Below are positions 43,214 through 54,383 of a stretch of DNA of 64,000 bases, piece after piece. The notes under the pieces were generated by a model. The model was not told the origin of the DNA and did not search any database. It saw nothing but the letters and a program-made list of their open reading frames with translations. The translations under genes were made by a program, and so were the position numbers. Within the stretch, counting starts at the first letter, position 1. Each line of letters starts with the position of its first letter. This DNA is from Adiantum capillus-veneris (Eukaryota; Streptophyta; Polypodiopsida; Polypodiales; Pteridaceae): assembly GCA_014529385.2 (NCBI GenBank), contig CM043942.1, forward strand, positions 19,233,991 through 19,297,990, in the 5' to 3' direction.

Positions 43214-45793
43214 TGAGGCGGTCCGGAGCGGGCAACAAGAAGAGCGGCCTCTAAACACCCTTCGAGACTCCCGTGTTGCTCAATTGGGGCTAGGGCAAGC
43301 ACAATCAGAGACAACAACAACCCACAGCCAGAAACCAAACAAGAAAAGGGGCACCACCTAGTTGTAGATGCGAACTAGGACGCACGTGATATCTCCTTGT
43401 ACTCAAACGCACAAAGAGAGGGGAACGCAAGATAGCCACACACACCAAACACAAACATTCACCACGCCAGAGAGAGGTAAAGAGCACAAATCAACTTGAG
43501 CAACTTAGTCTTAGCCTTAAAGACTAGATGCACACAAAGCTTGATGAGAAATAGAGAGACAACACAAAACTTGACTTTGTTGCCAATACACAAATTGTCT
43601 TAGGGTCACGGGAGCCCTCTCACCGAGCACCCTCTTACAATTCACAGTTTTGGCAAACAATTCAACAAGCCCTCAAACCACCAAGCTTGAAATGGCACAA
43701 CAAACTTCAAGGACAATATACCTTCAACCACCTGATGGGCCAACTTATCAAGTCAATTTGGAGGGAGGAGTCGTAGTTGCAACATAAAATTGCACCCAAA
43801 ACTATAAATCTTATTTATGCACAAGAGTAGGCTACAAGTGTGGTGAAGAGTATGGCATACACTCCACTCCTCTAGATGGCATAACTAACTTCAAGCTTCT
43901 CCATGCACCTATGTGTAGTGATGGAATAGAGCACTCACAATGCACACACTCTACACAACTAGGCTTGAAGAGTGGTGTGTTATGTGTTGAGAATGGTGTG
44001 GTGTAGTGTGATCATGTGATTTACAAGGGAGAGAAGGGCTCTATTTATAGGTTTTAGAATCCCCGATTTGGATTAGGCCTAATCAAGTTTATTTGAAGGA
44101 ATAAAAGATTATGCATATTTTTATTTTTTTTAATGAGGGTGGGTCTCTCTTGTCCTTTGAGTCACATGGATGTGGGCTCAAGGGAAGAGAATTATTGAGG
44201 ATGAAAGGAGAGAGGGATTGAGTGAATAATTTGGGAGGGCCTACTCTAGTAGAGGGTGCATTTTACAATAAGGTTAGTGGTTAGTAGCTAGTAATTATCA
44301 CTAAAAAATATTTACAAAATCATTCACCAAATGGTGAGATATATGATGAGAAAAGTTAGAGAAGGGATGAGCTTGTAAAGAGAGGTTGAAGCTTTGACAT
44401 TCACATCTTTATAGCACCGAAAGAAGAAGCGATCAGCATGGCGAAGTAGCGCGTGTCGATGAAGCTATGTTATCTTCAAACCTTGGAAAATTCATGATAA
44501 AAGCCTTCATTTGCAGAGGTTATCCTTGGATTTCTGATGATTTTTTTTTTTTACAAAGCTGAAGAGAGTATGGTAATATGGACATATATGTAGAGAGAAA
44601 GGGGGACACATAGGATGTAGAAATGGAGGATGAAGGCTATGGAGGTGTGAGAGATGTGGGAATGGTGAAGAGGGTGAATTAGGACATGGGAGTTGCAGGT
44701 TTGGGAGTGGGAAGGAGAGGGAGGAGTGTGTGTGAAAGAGGAAAATGATAAAGTGGAAGAGGGAGTGTGGCTGCATAGCATGGGCAAACTGGGGTCCACC
44801 AATAAAATCATAGCTCACAGCTCGTAGCTCAAAAAAATATGAAAAACTTTGAGGTCAAAGTTCAGCTTACGAGCTACAACTTTTGTTTGTATCACCTTTT
44901 CAAATTCGGGGAGCATGTGATCTTTAAAAATTCAACAAAACCGACTGTTTTTTTCACTACACAAGGTCCTTGTGAGGTCCTTCTTTGGATGATTCTTTTG
45001 AATACCTCCAAGAGTGAGCCCCCCATGGTGCATGCATGCGTTCCACATACCCTTGACCTTATTTGGTAGGTCTATAATTGAAGATATTGTTGAGATCATG
45101 ATATAAATGAATAGTACAACTAAGGAAATCAAATATTGAGGGGTCTAAAAAAAATATGTACATGTCAAATATAAATAATATAGGTGGAAAAAATATAAAG
45201 GGGTCAAAATAAATCTCTCTCATTATAAGTCTACCATAAAAAGATGAATATTTTTTGTGGTCTAATTTATGAGAGTAATAGAGAGTAGATGTAGGAACGA
45301 AAAAATTACAATAGTGAAAAAATATACACATAAATAGAACTAGTTTTTTTGGATTTTTGTTGGGATGGAATTACACCAAAAATAAGAGAAGCTTGCATGA
45401 AATTATTTTTATATGGAATAAAGAGTATGCAAAATGGTAAGAAAAAATATGGTAATGGTGAGTCAATGTACATAGCATAAATAACACACACCTAAGTATA
45501 AATATTTAGATAAATACCAAAATAATTATGAAAAATCCTTATATTTAGGCCCTATATACAATGAAATATTTACACACAAATGGGCCATAATATAGTTTTT
45601 TTTTTAATTTTTTTGGCTCAACTAGCCCAATGACTAGCTAATTGAGGGTTTTTAAGAAGATATGGGAAAAGTTCCCTAACTCACACAGACCTATATACAG
45701 TGAAATGGTAGGGATAGCCACAGTGTTTGGATGATTTTGGTAGGGTGGGTTAACTCACTATGGCAATTACGGAGAGCCGAAAAATGGCTATCA
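43214..45793 (-). repeat. Gypsy3 3' LTR, about 2580 bp
   Basis: Minus-strand start TGATAGCC at 45793 and end CCGCCTCA at 43214. It aligns with 51186-53771. Antisense and sense open frames inside (for example 44551-44811) recur in the other LTR and are not genes. Confidence 0.88.
44042..44049 (-). promoter_or_regulatory. TATA box in Gypsy3 3' LTR
   Basis: Minus strand TATAAATA in CCTATAAATAGAGCCC. Same site in the 5' LTR at 52014-52021. Confidence 0.7.
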
Positions 45794-45796
45794 TTA

Positions 45797-45809
45797 GCCC
45801 TCCCCCAGG
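45797..45809 (-). promoter_or_regulatory. Gypsy3 polypurine tract
   Basis: The minus strand reads CCTGGGGGAGGGC, three bases before the LTR start. Confidence 0.75.
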
Positions 45810-45821
45810 ATGATGGTATAT

Positions 45822-48800
45822 TCATGTACCATCATAGAGCATCTTTTCCAAAGAGAGTGCTTTAGAGTCCTTGACGAGGTCTTCATTGTTTGGACCCTCA
45901 GAATTTTGGTTTGAGTTACACTCATGCTTCACAGAACAATACCTACATGAGATAGCTGCCTTTTGACAGATCGTTGGTAGATCCTTTGGTAGAAGGCGAC
46001 TCAAATAAGGCTTCAAGCGATACCCGTTTACCTTCCTGGAGTGCTCTTTCCCATTCAAGTCCATAAGTTGATAGTAACTTGAATTGAAAGCCTTCTTAAC
46101 TATGTATCTAAACCCTAGACCATTATCAGAAACAATCTCCAAAGGTGTGCCGAATCTGCAACAAATGTGAGTGTACACAAACTTGCTAACTGTCTTCTCA
46201 TTCACTCTTGCCACACTTTGAGCTTCTACCCACCTAGTCATGTAGTCTATGGACACCAAGATATACAATTTTTCATTTTTAGTAATGGGCAATGTACCCA
46301 TAGCATCAATGCCCCATTTTTCAAACGGACCATTTGCAAGGACTAGCTGACGTGGACCATGTAACAGACGCTTGTTTCCATTAATCTGACAATTGTGGCA
46401 GCTTTTACACCAATGTTGAACATCGATGTGCAAGCTTGGCCAAACATATCCGGCAAGAAAAATCTTTTTTGCAGTGAGCTCTTGTGTAAAATGACCACCA
46501 CACGCTTCCTCATGCAAACCTTTTAGAATGGTTGGGATTTCCTCAATAGTTGGTACTCTTCTGCACACTTGATCCTTCCCTCTTTGATAAAGGGATCCTT
46601 CTAGAAAGAGATACACGCTTGCCTTTTTCATGAGTCTCCTCTTCTGAGCCTTCGTGAAGTCTTGTGGAAACTCACCCTCCAAAATGTAGCTAATAATGGG
46701 AGTCAATGACTCCAATCCCTGGTATCTCGGTTGCTTGACAGTTGCTGCCACCATGATGACCTGCACTTCTTTCTCAACACATGTAACTGCTTGTTGTGAA
46801 AGTAAATCGACATCTTCATTCCGTTTCCTAGGACTATGATATAGTTGCACTTCTTCAAATTGATTAAACAACCTACGAATGGCATGAAATTTTGTCCTTA
46901 AGCTTTCATTCTTGCATGCCCAAATGCCGAAAATCTGCTTTACAATGAGAAGTGCATCCCCTTTTACTATGAGACGTTGTATCCCTTGGCCAATGCACAT
47001 CTTCAAACCATGAAGTAGTGTGTCGTATTCTGCTTCATTGCTGCTAGTTGAACCTGGTAGATTGACCTTCTCTTTCATGACCACCTCCCCACTTGGGTTG
47101 AGCAATACTAGCCCTCCCCCTGCTTTTCCTGTGACTCGTCAAAAATCTCCATCAAAGAACAAGGTAAAAACATTAGTAATACTTTTAGGTGGTGGCAATG
47201 GTAGGGTATTTACTTCAGGCACCTTAATCTCCTTCTCATGTACCCTATAAGTAAGGATCCCTGCCAATTGTGCACGCACACTATCTTCTACCATGAAAGA
47301 GTACTGGAACTCTTGCAATTCCATAATCCACTTTGAGATCCTAGTGCTAAGATTCATTTGAGATGACACCCAAGGAAACAAATTTTCTGCAGTGAGAATT
47401 ACAAAAGGTTTTGGAAGCAAGTAGGATCTAAACTTTCTCACCGCAAACATGAGAGAAGTCATCATGAGTTCTGCCTCCATGTAGCCTCTCTCCAAAGCAT
47501 TCATGACCCTACTAGCAAAGTAGATGGGTCGCATCCTGGTACTGTGGGGATCTTGTTGTAATAAAACTGCACCAATTGTTTCCTTCCCAACACTAGAGCT
47601 AACAAAGAATGTGTACTCCCAACAAGGAGGCATGAGTATTGGTAGCTCTGACAAAATGACTTTAATGTTACAAAAGCACTCTTCAAGCTCATAAGACCAT
47701 GCAAATTCTACTTGTTGTGTCAACTTTTGCAAAGGATGAAGCAACTCCGAAGCTAAGTGAATGAAGCGTGACATATAATTCACCTTTTGAATGAATGAGA
47801 TTACCTCTTTAAGATTCTTGGGTGATGGGAGCTCAATAAGAGCCTTTGCCTTTGAAGGATCCACCTCAATGTCTTTATAGGAAACCTTGTGACCAAGCAA
47901 AATCACTTCATCCTCACCTATGTGACACTTGTCGGGGTTGAGTTGACCTCCCATGTCATAGAGCTTCTTTGAAACTTCTTCTACCCTTTGTAGATGCAAT
48001 GATTTTGAGCTATAAATGCAGAAATCATCAATGAACACCCTAATTGACTTTCCAAAGAATGCTTGAAACACCATGTTCATGAAACGTTGGAATGTTGCAG
48101 GAGCATTTGTCAGACCAAATGGCATGACTCTAAAAGCATAACAACCCCAAGGAGTGATGAAGGTTGTTTTTAACTGATCTTCCAATGCGATACCTATTTG
48201 AAAGTAACCCGAGTAGCCATCACACACAGTGTACTTCTCATGACCAGCTACCTCATTTAGTATCTCATCCTGAAATGGGAGGGGAAAGTGATATCTTTTT
48301 GTTGCCTCATTAAGTGGACAGTAATCCACACACACCCTCCACTTGCCATTTTTCTTAGGAGTGACAACAATGGGAGAGACCCACTCTGAATTCTCCACTG
48401 GATAAATGAAACCTGCTGCTAGAAGCTTTCTTACTTCCTTGAGTAAAGCCTGCTCCTTGATGACTCCTAGCCTTCATAGCTTCTGATCCTTAGGTGTGGC
48501 CTCTGGCTTCAACTCAATTTTGTGTTGAACAGCATCTATTCCACGCACATCGGTGTAGTCTTTAGCAAAAATCCTAGGAAATTTCCTAAGCACACATTTG
48601 AACTCCTCTCTTTCGTCCTTTGTAAGTGTTGTAGACAACATACCTTCTAACATTCCTTCATCTTGCACATTTTGGTTCTCTTGGGAACCTACCTCTTCCA
48701 AACCTGGGCAAGAGGTCTCTTGGTTGTTTGGATTAAACCTTACCCCCATGACTTCGATGGAAGACTCCTCTTCCGTAATGCTGCCACTACTTTCTCCTTC

Positions 48801-50570
48801 TGAAGTGCTATCGGTCCAGCCTTCCTCCATCTCACTTTGAGATGATTCTTCATGGAGCTCCTCTTGGCGTAGCTCCTTCATGTCAAAGACAAACTTCTTA
48901 TGATTGTCATTCCTGCAAATTAGCTTTCCACTCTCCCAATCCTGCAAAGCTCGCATTTTCATTAGCCATGGTCTCCTTAGGATAAATGGGTAACCATTTC
49001 CTTTGCTAGACATGACATAGAAATCCACTGCCTTCTTAATGCCAAAGGCCTCCACAGAGACATTTTTACAAATGCCTACACACCTAGCTTTGCTATTGTT
49101 TGCCATCTTGAATTTAATTTCAGGTATCTCATGGATGTGCATGCCTTTTTTTTGCGTGAGTCCCTCTGTCATGATGCAAATTTGTGGACCCCCATCCACT
49201 AGACCTTTCCTAACCAATCTTCCTTTGATGTAACAATCTAGCACAGGTGTAATATCCTCATTCATTTCAGCATGTGCAATTTTTACAACAGGCACACTCT
49301 CTTTTACCTTTCTCCTAGTGCTAACTGCCTTCGTTAAATCCCTCCTAACTAGTGGGCATAATGCAAGAAACTGAGGCCATGAGATATCAGGACCCTTACC
49401 TCTCATGTCTTCCAATAGGTTGTATGGAGCCATACCATGTCCAAGAGGGAAGTCTTGGAGGTTGATACGACGTCGAGTCCTCTTATCTTCCTTGGTCTCC
49501 TTTGCCTTCTTTTCTCGTCCATGGTCACTTTGTGATGTAACCCCTTCTTTCTCCTTACCTTTTCCTCGGCCACGCTTAATGCCATTTGCTTCCATGTCAA
49601 CCTCATTTGAGTTTGTCACCTCTACTACATGCACATTTGGGTCTAGCAAAGGTGGAACTCCTTCCACTCCTTGTGGAGGTGGTCTTGCTCTATTTGGCCT
49701 TTGTAGAAGCCTTGGTTGTTGACCAGTTCCTTCACCTACATTCATCACTCGGTAATTCAAGTTAGGTCTCCCTGGCTCCCCACGGGGCCAAGGAAAATTA
49801 TACATCCCATGTCCAGACTCACCGCAATTCCAACATTGCAAGACTCTCCTAGGTCGTGAATCTCGCTCTTCAGACTTCTTTGCTTGTCCCTTTGGACCTA
49901 CAGCTTGTGCAAGGTGAATTGACAAGCTGCTTAAAGATTCACTTAACTTCTCAATCACTTCCGCCGTTACCTCAGGAAGCTCCCTAGATGTTGATGCTTG
50001 TGACTTACCTTTGGGTCTAAGACCTTCTATTGGAACCTCTCCCCTTAGGCACTTGAGTTTCCTATATTTCTCAGCAGCCCTAGTTTCAGCTGCATCAAAG
50101 GTAGCAGGTGCACCCGCCTCAACTTTTATCTTAAGGTCAGGAAAGAGTCTAGCTATGAACCTCTCCTTCTTTAGGAACTCTGCACCATCACCAGGGTTAG
50201 CAACATTTCGTATCCATAGAGCCCAAAGACGTAGAAACTCTTTCTTGTACAAGTAGTAGTCATCTAAGTCTTTTTGCTTATGAGAAACAATGTCTTGCCA
50301 TAGCTTTTGAGTGTTTTGGGGATCAAAGAAGTATCTCTTGAAATGATTCACAACTTCCGTGTAATTCTCTTTAACTTCCTCAGGCAACGAGTCAAACCAA
50401 GTGCTAACATCTTACCTAAGGACCACTTCAAACATCTCTACACGTTCTTGATCAGTTACTATCATCTTGATACGACAAGACATCTTGAAATTTGCTAAAA
50501 ATAATTCTGCATCCTCTCTAGGCTCTCCAAAGAAAAGAGGATATCCAGACATTTGGCGTTGGCTCTCCAT
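45822..50570 (-). pseudogene. Gypsy3 gag-pol, single frame with three stops and integrase deletion
   Basis: From ATG 50570 (MESQRQMSGYPLFF) one frame runs to 45822. Order: Gag (YFFDPQNTQKLWQDI), zinc knuckle CWNCGESGHGMYNF with the last Cys changed to Phe, retropepsin LVDGGPQICIM, RT (SEWVSPIVVTPKKNGKWRVC, CDGYSGYFQI, FIDDFCIYS), first RNase H, second RNase H (LFFDGDF, NEAEYDTLLHGL, VKGDALLIV), integrase (HEEACGGHF to CKSCHNC, GIDAMG, SDNGLGF). After SDNGLGF about 250 residues including the catalytic Glu are missing, and the frame resumes at the C-terminal YRLKPYL. Stops: TAA 50412, TGA 48474, TGA 47139. The TGA codons fit CGA decay. Confidence 0.9.
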
Positions 50571-50654
50571 TGAATTGATTTCAAAGTGACGCGTTTTTGT
50601 TTTTTCTTTCTTTAAAAGATTTACACAATAATATTTTCTAAATTGCAATCTATT

Positions 50655-50873
50655 CTACAACAAAATAAAAATATTCACATCAAATGACCTATGATAATCA
50701 ATAAGAGGTAGGATGACAGGGTTTGGTGATGCCAAAATTTCTCCTACTCTTTGGGCACCAAACATGAACACCATACGTTGTTGAAAGTGGATCTTCCTAC
50801 TAATTGCAATGTTTATTCTAATGTGTGGAGTGAAATGAAAGGGGAAAACTTCTATTCTTGGGCCATTATCCAT
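50655..50873 (-). CDS. Small leader ORF B of Gypsy3 (72 codons)
   Basis: Starts MDNGPRIEVFPFHF and ends NPVILPLIDYHRSFDVNIFI. It is clearly related to leader ORF A (51107-50895): both have an I-S-K-FQ stretch, an EI-AS-NP segment, ILPLI-Y and a D-IF-L end at matching positions. Both lie between primer site and gag and, with gag, share one frame. No known domain. They may be a tandem-duplicated non-coding leader rather than proteins. Confidence 0.3.
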   Translation of the reverse strand: MDNGPRIEVFPFHFTPHIRINIAISRKIHFQQRMVFMFGAQRVGEILASPNPVILPLIDYHRSFDVNIFILL

Positions 50874-50894
50874 TGTCTATGCATGACCTAATGC

Positions 50895-51107
50895 TTAAAA
50901 CAAAACAAAAATATAGATGTCCAAACTAACGTCGTACCTAATGAGAGGCAAAATAAAAGGATTTACGGATGCGTTTATCTCTGCCAACCTAAGGGGACCT
51001 AAAATTCTACGAATTACACGTTGAAATTGCAACTTAGTACTAACAATTATGTGTACCTTTTGCCTTGCAATTGGAATGAAAGGATCATATCGATTCTCGT
51101 GATTCAT
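50895..51107 (-). CDS. Small leader ORF A of Gypsy3 (70 codons)
   Basis: Starts MNHENRYDPFIPIARQKVHI and ends NPFILPLIRYDVSLDIYIFV. It is a diverged repeat of leader ORF B, offset by about 240 bp. Function unknown; coding status unproven. Confidence 0.3.
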   Translation of the reverse strand: MNHENRYDPFIPIARQKVHIIVSTKLQFQRVIRRILGPLRLAEINASVNPFILPLIRYDVSLDIYIFVLF

Positions 51108-51170
51108 GCAACCTACTAGACTATGCTAAAGGTTGAACCTACACAAAAACATACACAAGTTGGTTCCTCC

Positions 51171-51183
51171 GTGGGGGCACCAA
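51171..51183 (-). promoter_or_regulatory. Gypsy3 primer-binding site
   Basis: The minus strand reads TTGGTGCCCCCAC, two bases inside the LTR end. It is not the tRNA-iMet site. The same 12 bases (TGGTGCCCCCAC) occur upstream of the gag at 63 kb, supporting use of a common primer tRNA whose identity I did not determine. Confidence 0.65.
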
Positions 51184-51185
51184 TT

Positions 51186-53771
51186 TTAGGTGGTCCAGGG
51201 TGGGCAACAAGAAGAGCGGCCTCTAAACACCCTTCGAGGCTCCCGTGCTGCTCAATTGGGTCTGGGGCAAGCACAATCAGAGACAACAACAACCCACAAC
51301 CAGAAACCAAACAAGAAAAGGGGCACCACCTAGTTGTACATGCGAATTAGGACACACGTGATATCTCCTTGTACTCAAACGTACAAAGAGAGGGGAACGC
51401 AAGATAGACACACACACCAAACACAAACATTCACCACGCCAAAGAGAGGTAAAGAGCACCAATCAACTTGAGCAACTCAGTCTTAGCCTTAAAGACTAGA
51501 TGCTCATAAAGCTTGATGAGAAATAGAGAGACAACACAAAACTTGACTTTGTTGCCAATACACAAATTGTCTTAGGGTCACGGGAGCCCTCTCACCGAGC
51601 ACCCTCTTACAATTGACAGTTTTGGCAAACAATTCAACAAACCCTCAAACCACCAAGCATGAAATGGCACAACAAACTTCAAGGACAATATACCTTCAAC
51701 CACATTATGAGCCAACTTATCAAGTCAATTTGGAGAGAAGAGTCGTAGTTGCAGCATACAATTGCACCCAAAACTATAAATCTTATTTATGCACAAGAGT
51801 AGGCTACAAGTGTGGTGAAGAGTATGGCATACACTCCACTCCTCTAGATGGCATAACTAACTTCAAGCTTCTTCATGCACCTATGTGTAGTGATGGAATA
51901 AAGCACTCACAATGCACACACTCTACACAACTAGGCTTGAAGAGTGGTGTGTTATGTGTTGAGAATGGTGTGGTGTAGTGTGATCATGTGATTTACAAGG
52001 GAGAGAAGGGCTCTATTTATAGGTTTTAGAAGCCCCGATTTGGATTAGGCCTAATCAAGTTTATTTGAAGGAATAAAAGATTATGCATATTTTTATTTTT
52101 TTTAATGAGGGTGGGTCTCTCTTGTCCTTTGAGTCACATGGATGTGGGCTCAACGGAAGAGAATTATTGAGGATGAAAGGAGAGAGGGATTGAGTGAATA
52201 ATTTGGGAGGGCCTACTCTAGTAGAGGGTGCATTTTACAATAAGGTTAGTGGTTAGTAGCTAGTAATTATCACTAAAAAATATTTACAAAATCATTCACC
52301 AAATGGTGAGATATATGATGAGAAAAGTTAGAGAAGGGATGCGCTTGTAAAGAGAGGTTGAAGCTTTGACATTCACATCTTTATAGCACCGGAAGAAGAA
52401 GCGGTCAGCATGGCGAAGTAGCGCATGTCGATGAAGTTATGTTATCTTCAAACCTTGAAAAATTCATGATAAAAGCCTTCATTTTTAGAGGTTATCCTTG
52501 GATTTTTGATGACTTTTGTTTTTACAAAGCTGAAGAGAGTATGGTAATATGGACATATATGTAGAGAGAAAGGGGGACACATAGGGTGTAGAAATGAAGG
52601 ATGAAGGCTATGAAGGTGTGAGAGATGTGGCAATGGTGAAGAGGGTGAATTAGGACATGGGAGTTGCAGGTTTGGGAGTGGAAAGGAGAAGGAGGAGTGT
52701 GTGTGAAAGAGGAAAATGATAAAGTGGAAGAGGGAGTGTGGCTACATAGCATGGGCAAACTGGGGTCCACCAATAAAATCATAGCTCACAGCTCGTAGCT
52801 CAAAAAAATATGAAAAACTTTGAGGTCAAAGTTCAGCTCACGAGCTACAACTTTTATTTATATCACCGTTTCAAATTCGGGGAGCATACGATCTTTTAAA
52901 ATTCATCAAAACCGACTGTGTTTTCCACTGCACAAGGTCCTTGTGAGGTCCTTTTTTGGATGATTCTTTTGAATACCTCCAAGAGTGAGCCCCCCATGGT
53001 GCATGCATGCGTTCCGCATACCCTTGACCTTATTTGGTAGGTCTATAATTGAAGATATTGTTGAGATCATGATATAAATGAATAGTACAACTAAGGAAAT
53101 CAAATATTGAGGGGCCTAAAAAAAATATGTACATGTCAAATATAAATAATATAGGTGGAAAAAATATAAAGGGGTCAAAATAAATCTCTCTCATTATAAG
53201 TCTACCATAAAAAGATGAATATTTTTCGTGGTCTAATTTATGAGAGTAATAGAGAATAGATGTAGGAAGGAAAAAATGACAATAGTGAAAAAATATACAC
53301 ATAAATAAAACTAGTTTTTTTGGATTTTTATTGGGATGGAGTTACACCAAAAATAAGAGAAGCTTGCATGAAATTTTTTTTATATGGAATAAAGAGTATG
53401 CAAAATGGTAAGAAAAAATATGGTAATGATGAGTCAATGTACATAGCATAAATAACACACACCTAAGTATAAATATTTAAATAAATACCAAAATAATTAT
53501 AAAAAATAATTTTATTTAGGCCCTATATACAATAAAATATTTACACACAAATGGGCCATAATATACTTATATTTTAATTTTAATTTTTTTTTGGCTCAAC
53601 TAGCCAAGTGATTAACGAATTGAGGGTTTTTAAGAAGATATCGGAAAAGTCTCCTAACTCACACACACCTATATACAGTGAAATGGTAGGGATAGCCACA
53701 GTGTTTGTATGATTTTGGTAGGGTGGGTTAACTCACTATGGCAATTACGAAGAGCCGAAAAACGTCTATCA
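51186..53771 (-). repeat. Gypsy3 5' LTR, about 2586 bp
   Basis: Aligns with 43214-45793. The terminal CA at its primer-site end has decayed to AA (minus strand CCACCTAA). Confidence 0.88.
52014..52021 (-). promoter_or_regulatory. TATA box in Gypsy3 5' LTR
   Basis: Minus strand TATAAATA, about 830 bp before the primer site end of the LTR. Confidence 0.72.
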
Positions 53772-54383
53772 CTATCCTCTCTGTCTCTACTCGTGCTTGT
53801 AAATTAGCCAAGTGGTCTCTCTTAGCCTTGACTCTCTGCCATTCTTCTTGCTCTCTCTGCTTCTTTGTTCTTCATGCAATGTCTGTGCTTCTCTATCAGC
53901 TCCCTCTTTCTTTTCTATCTCTCTCATTCTTTTCCTCCTCTTGGCATCTTGTACTACTAAAACACGATCACCTGGTATTACTTTGATCACCCTTTGTTTG
54001 ACCCGCAGGGGGAATTTTTGCGGCATAGTAGCAGCTTCTTGAGCTCCAGGTGCCGCTGCTTGAGCTCTAGGTCATGTTTCTTGTGTGGGTCTGTTTAGAG
54101 CTTCAAGTTGTCCAAGATCTAGCAGAGGTGTGGGATTTGCATGACGCAGTGGCTAGAGATCATCAAAAATCTACCGCATGGTGTTCTGATCCTCTAGAGT
54201 CAAAGGTTGGGGGATCGGTTGGGTGTTTGGAGCTGGTTGTTGTGTTGGGTTATCCACTTGTGGTTGAGGATGTGGATTTGAAGCGGTGGATTCTGTATGA
54301 GGTGCGGGTTGCGGATTTTTAGTGTCGTCAATGGCGATGGTGTCATTGTTGTGCGTAGTGGTGTGCTCTTGTGTATCATCCAT
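53772..54383 (-). pseudogene. Long N-terminal region of the histone H3-like pseudogene
   Basis: From ATG 54383 (MDDTQEHTTTHNNDT) the minus strand reads a Pro/Gln/Thr/Asn-rich region, then LLDLGQLEALNRPTQ and an Ala/Gln stretch, then MPQKFPLRVKQRVIKVIPGD and a Lys/Arg/Glu-rich coiled-coil-like segment, reaching ARVETERI at the Gypsy3 target site. Three stops (TAG, TAG, TGA) all fit CAG or CGA decay, and one frameshift occurs near 53850. The frame continues at 43213 with AEEDTAHAAQQAKAG into the H3-like fold. The N-terminal region would be near 290 residues, far longer than the tail of canonical H3. Confidence 0.6.

Larger units (their letters stand above)
43214..53771 (-). mobile_element. Ty3 Tat-lineage element Gypsy3, two RNase H domains
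   Basis: LTRs at 53771-51186 (5') and 45793-43214 (3') enclose a primer site, a leader with two related small ORFs, gag-pol in one frame, and a polypurine tract. A second, archaeal-type RNase H (DGDF to NEAEYDTLL) after the first marks the Tat/Ogre lineage. The flanks share ATAG, an imperfect target duplication. The host reading frame (ERI before, AEEDT after) continues across the insertion. LTR copies differ by only a few percent by eye. Integrase is internally deleted, so the copy is defective. Confidence 0.92.

Noticed and set aside
44507-44818. Pro/Ser/His-rich frames on the minus strand, repeated at 52448-52782
   Set aside because: They are paired LTR sequences of Gypsy3 with CT-rich composition, not conserved proteins.
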